DNA from: Gammaproteobacteria bacterium
Lineage (GTDB): Bacteria > Pseudomonadota > Gammaproteobacteria > Pseudomonadales > JAUIET01
Direction: 5' to 3'
DNA: 64,000 nucleotides
NCBI GenBank assembly: GCA_030431775.1
Contig: JAUIHW010000005.1
Span: 1 to 64,000 of the forward strand
The translations under genes and the position numbers were made by a program. Each line of letters starts with the position of its first letter. Position 1 is the stretch's first letter. The notes under the pieces were generated by a model. The model was given only the letters and a program-made list of their open reading frames with translations, ran no database searches and was not told the DNA's origin. This document shows, one piece after another, positions 27,674 to 34,911 of this stretch.

Positions 27674-28855
27674 CTAAGTTAGTGTGGTTCCGCTTTGAGT
27701 TCTTACCAGCCTGTTCGAAAAAGCCACCAACAGCAAAAAAATACCGAGACTAACAACCACCGCGGCCGCGGCCGCTGTATTGATTGCGGTATAGCCCGAG
27801 CTGCTTAACAGGGCTGCCGCAATCGACGGGCCCAACGAGGCGCCAAAGCCCTGCAGGGCGGTCATGAGTACAATGAACTTGCCCTGGTTGTCCAAAGTTG
27901 CTATTACGCCAAGTTGATAAGAGGTCGCCATGACGTACAGGCCCTGGTAAATGCAGGCACCGGCATAAAATGAGAATGATGAAAACTGTCCGACCAGAGT
28001 CCACAAAACCCAGAGCTGACCTATCAATGCCAGCAGTATGGGCAGAGTTCGGCCGAACCGCTGCGCCGCCACTGCAGCCAGTAAAGCACCGATGATCGCC
28101 GCAATTTGTGAAACCCCCAGCGCATTGCCAATGGTTTGCGGGTCCAACCCGGCTTGCTGACCCATCCGCTCGATAAAGCCCCAGAAACCAAACACGGCAA
28201 GGTAGTACACAAAGCCACCGAACAGGCCGAGATACAGCAACGGCGTGGCCGAGGCGTGATTACTGGTGCTGGCCTGGTGTTCTAGGGTGATGACCCCCTG
28301 ATTAGGGAAACGCGTCAGGCACAGCATGGTCAGTACGGCCAGACCTGCCATCATGTAAAACACCCCGAAAACCCCAAGTTTGCCCATTAATGGCGGTGCG
28401 TACACAAACATCACGCCCATCAACAGGCCCTGCATCGCCTGGGCAATGCCAAAGGCTCGGTCCGGCTCACGGTTGTCGCCAAGCGCCGCAACAACGATGG
28501 CAAACACGCTGCCTCCGGCCAGCCCGGTGCACAGGCGCAGCAGCATTAGTGGCGTGTGACCCTGCATGGTTGTACTGAGCAGATTGAGCGCAGCATAGGC
28601 CAGTAAGGCCGCAAACAAGGCTCTCCGCCAGGTGACTTTGCGCACCCAGGTGGATGCGATCAGCAGACCGCAAACCATGCCCAAGCCTTCCGCCGTCGCT
28701 ACGGCGCCGGCCTGCTGCTCACTGAAGTTGAAACTGTCGATCAGGCCGCCAACAATCAGCGGCATCAGAATAACGGCCGCGGGGCCCACTACATAAATCA
28801 CCGAAATCAAAGTGGTTTGCAGAATGCTGTGATCCAGCGCGGAGTTTTTGCTCAT
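27674..28855 (-). CDS. MFS transporter
   Basis: A 393-residue inner-membrane protein with about twelve hydrophobic segments and the loop ASTWVRKVTWRR between TM2 and TM3, a major-facilitator pattern. The N-terminus (SILQTTLISVIYVVGPAAVIL) has no signal peptide. It lies between the TfoX-N gene (101 bp) and the SDR gene (21 bp), so it probably imports the operon's substrate or exports an intermediate. No closer substrate family can be named. Confidence 0.85.
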   Translation of the reverse strand: MSKNSALDHSILQTTLISVIYVVGPAAVILMPLIVGGLIDSFNFSEQQAGAVATAEGLGMVCGLLIASTWVRKVTWRRALFAALLAYAALNLLSTTMQGHTPLMLLRLCTGLAGGSVFAIVVAALGDNREPDRAFGIAQAMQGLLMGVMFVYAPPLMGKLGVFGVFYMMAGLAVLTMLCLTRFPNQGVITLEHQASTSNHASATPLLYLGLFGGFVYYLAVFGFWGFIERMGQQAGLDPQTIGNALGVSQIAAIIGALLAAVAAQRFGRTLPILLALIGQLWVLWTLVGQFSSFSFYAGACIYQGLYVMATSYQLGVIATLDNQGKFIVLMTALQGFGASLGPSIAAALLSSSGYTAINTAAAAAVVVSLGIFLLLVAFSNRLVRTQSGTTLT

Positions 28856-28956
28856 TATTATGCGGCTCTTATCGTCAGTCTGGTGACATTGTCACCCAAA
28901 CCAGGGCTTTTGTCGTGGCCATTTGCGCAACGGCAATTGGCACGCAGGGAAAGTAG

Positions 28957-29316
28957 CTACCGCGTGCGGCGCTTGCCAGAGGCCGCGCGCAGCGCCGCAG
29001 CATAGGCTTTATTGCCCCAGGTTTTCATCGCCTCGGCGTCTTCCAGGCAATCTTCCGGCGCTTCATAATAGGACATCTGGTAGGGCTTACCCTGCTTGTG
29101 GTAAGTGAATGGCGACAGACCAAGCGCAATAAACTCCTCAGCCAGCTCAGCGTCGGCTTTGAAGTACAACACTCGATCGGCAATCAAAGCGAACATCAAA
29201 CCATCAAGGAATATTCCGTGGCCACCAAACATACGCTTACAGCTTGCCGGGCCAATAGACTGTGCCAAATCCCGTATATGGTCAGCAAAATCCTGATCAG
29301 CCTGCTTGTTCGTCAT
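28957..29316 (-). CDS. TfoX N-terminal domain protein
   Basis: A 119-residue protein consisting of the TfoX-N fold, seen in RMFGGHGIFLDGLMFALI near residue 28 and YYEAPEDCLEDAEAM near 83. The C-terminal TfoX domain of the competence regulators is absent, so it is not a competence gene. Small stand-alone TfoX-N proteins are widespread and of unknown function. Its start shares a TAATG junction with the stop of the double-ACT gene, which places it in the operon. Confidence 0.8.
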   Translation of the reverse strand: MTNKQADQDFADHIRDLAQSIGPASCKRMFGGHGIFLDGLMFALIADRVLYFKADAELAEEFIALGLSPFTYHKQGKPYQMSYYEAPEDCLEDAEAMKTWGNKAYAAALRAASGKRRTR

Positions 29317-29708
29317 TAGTTAACGACTTTATCGGCAAATATTTTACGCACACTGTCATTGTCGGAGGTAGCAACTGCAACCAACGGCGTATCGGAGTTA
29401 TGGTTGACCAGAGTCAATGAGCGAATCCTTACACCATTCTCAGCCAGGGTACGAGACAAGGTTGCCAAAGCGCCTGGCCGGTCTTCGGTATGGATCAGCA
29501 CAGTATCATTGGAAACGGTCTGGTAACCAGCGTCCAGCAGTAACCGAAGCCCCTTGTCATAGTCGCTGACGGCAAGGCTGAGATACGCGTCGCTGCCGTA
29601 CTGGTTGAAATCAATATCGCGTATATCGACACCTTCTTTGGTTAACAGCTCGGTGACTTCAGCGATGGGGTTACGGGAATTCTCTGTCACTATGGTCAGT
29701 AGTTTCAT
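29316..29708 (-). CDS. Double ACT-domain protein
   Basis: A 130-residue protein of two ACT modules: MKLLTIVTENSRNPIAEVTELL at the start, and VLIHTEDRPGALATLSRTL from about residue 70. ACT domains bind amino acids and regulate enzymes. This one has no catalytic domain and follows the decarboxylase gene with a 4-bp overlap. It may be an allosteric sensor of the decarboxylase's amino-acid substrate. That role is inferred from the coupling. Confidence 0.82.
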   Translation of the reverse strand: MKLLTIVTENSRNPIAEVTELLTKEGVDIRDIDFNQYGSDAYLSLAVSDYDKGLRLLLDAGYQTVSNDTVLIHTEDRPGALATLSRTLAENGVRIRSLTLVNHNSDTPLVAVATSDNDSVRKIFADKVVN

Positions 29709-30844
29709 TGTGGGTTTTCCTGTGCTCTAAGGGCCCGCATGTCCTCAACGAAGCTGTCGATCTGCTCTCGTTTTATATGTGGCATCACGATAATGTGGCT
29801 GATTCCATTCGCCGTTGCCAACTGCCATTTGTCCTGCAAGACGGCGGGGGCAGCCGGAAAGACCACGGTGATGGCACCCGGGTTGCGCCACGCGGGTATA
29901 CCCACGTTCTGCAGTTGTTGCTCGGCGTATTCGGCCAGCGCGATGCAGTGTTGTACCCGGTGGCGCATCCCTTCTCGGCCAAAGCGCCGCATCGCGTGCC
30001 ACAACACGAGCGGAGTAAAACCATTTCGTGAACCGGTAACCGTGGTATCCATGCTGCCGATATAGGCGATGCTACGACCGATTCTGTTCACATTATCCTG
30101 TAGCGCCAACACAATTCCGCAAGGTATTGGAGAACCAATAAACTTGTGGCCACTAATTGCCAGACTGTGCGCGCCATCAGCAAAATCGAAATTCGCTTTT
30201 TCCTGCATAAAAGGCAGGATTGCGCCACAGAGCGCCGCATCAGAATGTATGTAGTAGTCTCCAATTGCCAGGTCGGCAAACATGTTTTTAATTCGTCCGA
30301 TGTCGTCTTTCGCCTCGGTCATGGTGGTTCCAATATTGGCGAAAATAATCGGCGTTACATCACGATTTACCCGCAACGTTTCATACAGGTCTTCATAATC
30401 AATTTCACCATTGGGCTGCGAGCGAATCATAATGTTGCGCATGTTCAGAAAATGCAGGTTTTTGGTGACGCTGTAATGAGTGTCCTGCGAGAAGTACACA
30501 ATACTGTTGGGATGCAGCTCTCGGGCAAGATATAGCCCGTAGAGGTTTCCTTCGGTGCCGCCGTTAGTGACATAGCCCCACCAGTTTTCCTCAGGCGCAT
30601 TCACAAGCTCAGCCCATTCCTGTAACACCTCGCGCTCAAAGTCGCGGCTGTCCACTTTGTAGGTTCCGTCATCAAAGGGGTCGCCCACATTGTTTAACTG
30701 CAAGCCCAGGAAAGGGTGCAGAGAACTGTAGTCAAAATCCTGGGCGGAGGGATAGCCCAGCACCACACTGGCATCTTCATGGAGTTGATCAAGAAACTGC
30801 TGCAGCCTGGCCTGATCTTGGGTTGTTAATTCGGGTGTTTTCAC
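29705..30844 (-). CDS. PLP-dependent group II decarboxylase, histidine/serine decarboxylase type
   Basis: A 379-residue enzyme close to bacterial PLP histidine decarboxylases in length and order of motifs: GYPSAQDFDYSSL near residue 28, WGYVTNGGTEGNLYGLYL near 87, IFANIGTTM near 167, HSDAALCGAILPF near 200, and the PLP lysine in SGHKFIGSPIPCG near 232. It decarboxylates an L-amino acid to its amine. The same family includes plant serine decarboxylases, so serine to ethanolamine is as possible as histidine to histamine. GTG 30844 is chosen because CTGGAGAGAG precedes it and the length then fits the family. An upstream frame start at 30898 is less likely. It is 65 bp downstream of madM-like. 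Confidence 0.85.
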   Translation of the reverse strand: MKTPELTTQDQARLQQFLDQLHEDASVVLGYPSAQDFDYSSLHPFLGLQLNNVGDPFDDGTYKVDSRDFEREVLQEWAELVNAPEENWWGYVTNGGTEGNLYGLYLARELHPNSIVYFSQDTHYSVTKNLHFLNMRNIMIRSQPNGEIDYEDLYETLRVNRDVTPIIFANIGTTMTEAKDDIGRIKNMFADLAIGDYYIHSDAALCGAILPFMQEKANFDFADGAHSLAISGHKFIGSPIPCGIVLALQDNVNRIGRSIAYIGSMDTTVTGSRNGFTPLVLWHAMRRFGREGMRHRVQHCIALAEYAEQQLQNVGIPAWRNPGAITVVFPAAPAVLQDKWQLATANGISHIIVMPHIKREQIDSFVEDMRALRAQENPQ

Positions 30845-30909
30845 GCCGCTCTCTCCAGAACCGCCAGCAATAGTACGCCAGCGGACGTAAGGTGCCAATA
30901 GGCCATGGC

Positions 30910-31677
30910 TTATGTCGGATTAACAGCTTGTACCAATAAGAACAGTACTGACGGGGCCAGCAAGCAGCCAACCCCGGTATAAAAAGTCGCTGTCATCGCC
31001 CCATAGGGCACCAGTTTCGGGTCGGTCGCCGCAAGACCACCAGCCACTCCACTGGTAGTACCCATCAGGCCGCCGTAAATCATCGCTGACTGTGGGTTGT
31101 TCAAGCCGATCAATGGCGCCACGAACGGTGTGCCGATCATCACCAGAACCGACTTGATCAGACCGGCTCCTACGCTAAGCGCAATGACTTCCGAGCTCGC
31201 TCCCAACGCCGAGCCGGTCACGGGGCCGACAATGTAAGTTGCCGCGCCGGCGCCGATCGTGCTGATCGAGACACTGTCGGTATACCCAAAGGCCAGCGCC
31301 ACTGCGCCGCCGACTATAAAGGACAACACCACTCCGAGCACAATCGACAGCGCACCCACGAGGCCGGAGCGCTTCAATGCGTCAAGTTCGGCACCAAACG
31401 CAGTTGCAACAATGGCGAAATCACGAAACATTGCACCGCCAAGCACGCCGACACCGGCGAGTATTGAAATGTCGGCAACCCCACGCTGCCCTCCGGTAAA
31501 CATACCTGCGAAATACGCCAACACCAGCCCGGCAATGATTGCCACGGCCGAGCCGTGCACTCGTCCCTTGGTCATAACATTAGAGGCCAGGTAGGACAAC
31601 CAGGTGACAACACCAACGAATAGAAAGGCAACGATTAACGAGTGGCGTTCCAGCACCGCAACGAACAACTCCAGCAT
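30910..31677 (-). CDS. madM: MadM-like subunit of a malonate-type Na+ symporter
   Basis: A 255-residue polytopic membrane protein matching the larger subunit of the two-component MadL/MadM malonate transporter. Hydrophobic segments fill the chain. Conserved-looking stretches are GAGAATYIVGPVTGSALGAS near residue 145 and IYGGLMGTTSGVAGGLAATDP near 207. Its start overlaps the madL stop (TGATG). No malonate decarboxylase or malonyl-CoA gene is in the operon, so it may carry another small carboxylate or amino acid. It lies between the amidase/MadL pair and the decarboxylase gene. Confidence 0.82.
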   Translation of the reverse strand: MLELFVAVLERHSLIVAFLFVGVVTWLSYLASNVMTKGRVHGSAVAIIAGLVLAYFAGMFTGGQRGVADISILAGVGVLGGAMFRDFAIVATAFGAELDALKRSGLVGALSIVLGVVLSFIVGGAVALAFGYTDSVSISTIGAGAATYIVGPVTGSALGASSEVIALSVGAGLIKSVLVMIGTPFVAPLIGLNNPQSAMIYGGLMGTTSGVAGGLAATDPKLVPYGAMTATFYTGVGCLLAPSVLFLLVQAVNPT

Positions 31678-32060
31678 CAGGAACCACCCTCGGTCTCACC
31701 GGAGATTTTGTTGCCCATCCGAGACAATACCGGCACCATAGCGAAGGACAGCACCACGGCCAGCACACCGGCCAGTACCGCAACCCAGCCACTTGTGACC
31801 GCTGCGTACACATTCTGTTTGGCTGCCATGGCAATCACGATAGGGATATACATCGCGCTCCAGAAGGTGATGCCTTTGGCGGTTTCAGCACCCAGTGCAA
31901 ACTGTCGGCCACTGTAATGATGCAGCAAGATCAGTAGCAGCATGGCTATACCCACACCGCCGACATTCGCCTGAACCCCCAGCATTTCGCCCAGAAGGTC
32001 ACCCAGAAATGCTCCGCTCAGCAGGCAGGCGCTGAGTAATGCGACACCGTAAACAATCAT
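31677..32060 (-). CDS. madL: MadL-like subunit of a malonate-type Na+ symporter
   Basis: A 127-residue membrane protein with about four hydrophobic segments (IVYGVALLSACLLSGAFLG at the start). It has the length and features of MadL, the small partner of MadM. Both ends overlap neighbours: ATGA with the amidase stop upstream and TGATG with madM downstream. The transporter is therefore co-translated with the amidase and the decarboxylase. Confidence 0.82.
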   Translation of the reverse strand: MIVYGVALLSACLLSGAFLGDLLGEMLGVQANVGGVGIAMLLLILLHHYSGRQFALGAETAKGITFWSAMYIPIVIAMAAKQNVYAAVTSGWVAVLAGVLAVVLSFAMVPVLSRMGNKISGETEGGS

Positions 32061-33607
32061 GCGGTTCGTGCCAATACGGGAGGGCGTCGATCCAGATTCC
32101 AGCGAGCCTGCTGCTCATAAGCGTAGGCGATCTGCAACACCTCAAAGTCGGCGTAACGCGGGCCAATAATCTGCAGCCCCATCGGCAAACCCTTCGCGCT
32201 AAACCCTGCCGGCACATTGATGACCGGGCAGCCTGATAATGTACCGGGAATCACCACTTCCATCCAGCGATGATAGGTATCCATGGCTCGACCATCGATT
32301 TCCTTCGGCCAATGAATGTCGGCGTCGAACGGAAACACCTGTGCGGTTGGCAAAACCAGGTAATCATAGTTGTCGAAGGCAGTCAGCAGAGCCTGATAGT
32401 ATTCACCGCGCGCTTTGGAGGCCAGATACACATCTTGAGCTGACAGCGCCAGCGCGCCTTCGGCTTCCCAAAGCGCTTCCGGTTTCAGCTGTTTACGCGT
32501 TTGCGGGTTGGTGTATAAGTCACCCAGGCGACCGCGCACCAACCAATGGCGGAATACCAGCCAGGTTTCCCAAAGTCGGGCCATGGGAAAGTCCAAACGG
32601 GCTTCGTCCACCGCACATCCGATCGCTGAAAAATCCTTCAGGGCTGCCTCACACAATTGCAGGACCCCAGGCTCCATCGCCAGATAGCCGTCAAAATTGC
32701 CAAGCCAGCCGATGCGCACGCCTTTGCTATCACGCGCCAGCGGCTTTGCAAAACGGGCCGGATCCTGCTGAAGCGAGGTCGGCGAACGGCGATAATAGCC
32801 GGCAATGGTAGACAACAACCGGGCGGTGTCGCTGACCGTGCGCGCCATCGGCCCCTTGCAGGGCAATTCCTCGATAAACGACGCGGACAAGGGCACAGTA
32901 CCCGGTGTTGGCCGAAAACCTATTACGTTGTTAAAGCCTGCCGGGTTGCGCAGGGAGCCCATCAGGTCGCTGCCATCAGCCACCGGAAGCATACCCAGCG
33001 CAAGCGCCGCGGCGGCCCCGCCACTGCTGCCACCGGCCGTACTCTTGCCATCGTAAGCATTCAGGGTTGCGCCAAATAGCGGGTTATAGGATTGCGAACC
33101 GAGACCAAATTCCGGAACATTGGTTTTGCCGGTGATGATCGCACCGGCAGCTTTCATTCGAGCGACAATATTCGAGTCCTGCGCTGCGAGATTATCGCGA
33201 AAAATAGGCGAGCCATTGCTTGTGATAAAACCGGCTGCGTCGGTCAGGTCTTTTGCCGCTACCGGAAAGCCGTGCATCCAGCCAGAATACTGCCCGGCCG
33301 CCAGCTCGGCGTCACGCTGGCGAGCCTGGGACAGAAGTGCTTCCGGCTCGGCCATGGAAACGATGGCATTAAAACCGGGGTTCAACCAGTTCAAACGCGC
33401 CAGATAGGCTTCCATCAAATCCACGCAGGACAGCTTTTTGTCTCGAATAGCAGCAGACAGCTGCAGTGCAGTCCAATCCAACGGTGACTCGGTATCCGCC
33501 GGCGTGGTGCGCGCGCGCAATGGCGCAGCAATCGCCCCCCCGGCCATGATCGCTCCCTGGCGAACAAAGCGGCGGCGCCCAGGATTGTTGATAGGCGGTG
33601 TGGTCAT
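32057..33607 (-). CDS. Amidase-signature enzyme with Tat-type signal
   Basis: A 516-residue serine hydrolase of the amidase-signature family. The Ser-cisSer-Lys triad is seen as AAKDLTD near residue 117 and GGSSGGAAAALALG near 193, and a GKTNVPEFGLGS stretch lies near 160. The N-terminus GRRRFVRQGAIMAGGAIAAPL is a twin-arginine export signal, so it should act outside the cytoplasm. ATG 33607 has GAGG about 8 bp upstream. It is the first gene of the operon, overlapping madL. The substrate is an amide or ester, and fatty-acid amide hydrolases belong to this family. A link to N-acyl amino alcohols is inference. Confidence 0.85.
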   Translation of the reverse strand: MTTPPINNPGRRRFVRQGAIMAGGAIAAPLRARTTPADTESPLDWTALQLSAAIRDKKLSCVDLMEAYLARLNWLNPGFNAIVSMAEPEALLSQARQRDAELAAGQYSGWMHGFPVAAKDLTDAAGFITSNGSPIFRDNLAAQDSNIVARMKAAGAIITGKTNVPEFGLGSQSYNPLFGATLNAYDGKSTAGGSSGGAAAALALGMLPVADGSDLMGSLRNPAGFNNVIGFRPTPGTVPLSASFIEELPCKGPMARTVSDTARLLSTIAGYYRRSPTSLQQDPARFAKPLARDSKGVRIGWLGNFDGYLAMEPGVLQLCEAALKDFSAIGCAVDEARLDFPMARLWETWLVFRHWLVRGRLGDLYTNPQTRKQLKPEALWEAEGALALSAQDVYLASKARGEYYQALLTAFDNYDYLVLPTAQVFPFDADIHWPKEIDGRAMDTYHRWMEVVIPGTLSGCPVINVPAGFSAKGLPMGLQIIGPRYADFEVLQIAYAYEQQARWNLDRRPPVLARTA

Positions 33608-33669
33608 ACTGCGTGCCTCATGAGCTTGTGTTTAGGTATGATTATGTCCAAGTATACCGAGGTCATCCA

Positions 33670-34731
33670 TTGGACAGCTCCACGCTTCAACCAAAACTGT
33701 CGCCACGCTTTCTGGTTTATCTGCGTAACTATCTTTTGGACCGGGACGCAAACCCTGCCCCTCTGTTTCGGCAATGCGGCGTTGACGAAGTGACCGACGC
33801 AGAATACGCATTGCCATTGGCGACTGATAAGCTGCTTGAATTATTAGACCTTGCTGCGCATCACTGCGAGGATAGCTTGCTCGGCTTCCACATGGCAACC
33901 CATTTTCATTATGAGGCCAGCGCACTGATTGTGCTGACCATGTTGGCTGCGCCGACGGTAGAAAGCGCGCTGCGAACACTGAGCCATTTCGATCAATATG
34001 TGGATACCGGCATTACCACGCGCTGTGACTTCGGCGACAAACAGTCGATGTTCTCGGCCGACCTGTTGGGTGTTGGAAACCGGGACACCAAACATCTGAA
34101 CGAATACCTGCTGAGCTTTACAGCGCACAGCCTGAATACAGCAACCCGCAAGCGCATGCCCCTGCAGAAAGTGCACTTTCAGCATCAACGACAGGCTGCG
34201 CACGATCATGCAGCGATTGCGGTACTAGAAGAGTTTTTTAACTGCGATGTCAGTTTTGGCCACGACAGCAATCGGCTTTTTTTTGCCAGTGGGTATTTAC
34301 GGGAGGAACTGCACTCACGCAATGAGTTATTGTTCACCGTATTGCGAAATGCCCTGAACACCTATTTTTACAGCGACTCTGCCGAGGCCGGCATCGTCAA
34401 TGCTGTTTGTCGCCAGCTCATGCACAGTTTTGACAGCAGCCGGCAGGGCCTGGACAGTTCGCTACAAAGCATCGCCAAGGCGCTTTCCATGTCGGAACGC
34501 ACCTTGCGACGCCGCCTGCATAACGAAGGGGTGAGTTTTCAGGAAGCCAAAAACATGGCGCGTGAGCGCCAGGCCAAGTACTACCTGACCAATACCAGCA
34601 TGAACTCCTCTGAGATAGCACTGCGCTTGGGTTTTTCGGAGCTCAGCGCATTCAGCCGAGCCTTCAAGCGCTGGACGGGCAGCACACCCCAGGAATATCG
34701 CAGCACTGTGCGCAAATTGCTCACTGCATGA
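33670..34731 (+). CDS. AraC-family regulator, divergent to the amidase operon
   Basis: A 353-residue activator-type regulator with an N-terminal ligand domain of the long AraC subgroup (residues 1-220) and a C-terminal double helix-turn-helix (ALSMSERTLRRRLHNEG near 267, IALRLGFSELSAFSRAFKRW near 313). TTG 33670, preceded by CGAGG, is chosen because frames that begin at 33598-33628 overlap the amidase start and extend the protein with non-conserved residues. The 62-bp gap between the two divergent genes must hold both promoters. It most likely controls the amidase-to-kinase operon, and perhaps the receptor gene at 34912. Confidence 0.85.
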   Translation: MDSSTLQPKLSPRFLVYLRNYLLDRDANPAPLFRQCGVDEVTDAEYALPLATDKLLELLDLAAHHCEDSLLGFHMATHFHYEASALIVLTMLAAPTVESALRTLSHFDQYVDTGITTRCDFGDKQSMFSADLLGVGNRDTKHLNEYLLSFTAHSLNTATRKRMPLQKVHFQHQRQAAHDHAAIAVLEEFFNCDVSFGHDSNRLFFASGYLREELHSRNELLFTVLRNALNTYFYSDSAEAGIVNAVCRQLMHSFDSSRQGLDSSLQSIAKALSMSERTLRRRLHNEGVSFQEAKNMARERQAKYYLTNTSMNSSEIALRLGFSELSAFSRAFKRWTGSTPQEYRSTVRKLLTA

Positions 34732-34911
34732 CGACATCGCAAGGTCAAACGGTTGGCCGTTATGGTCATAGCGGCTTATCATCACTTCTCTAATAATAGC
34801 GAGATTGCCCTTTGGTCCAATCTTTTCTGCGCCAAAGACCAAGAATACTGGCCAAAAAACAATATTCTAGCGCCATGACCGATCCATTGCTTTCACACCC
34901 GAGGTAACATA

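Noticed and set aside
28957-29316. Natural competence regulator TfoX/Sxy
   Set aside because: Only the N-terminal domain is present, and it sits in a metabolic operon.
29705-30844. Firm assignment as histidine decarboxylase (histamine production)
   Set aside because: The family match is strong, but serine decarboxylases share it and the operon context favours other substrates. Specificity cannot be read here.
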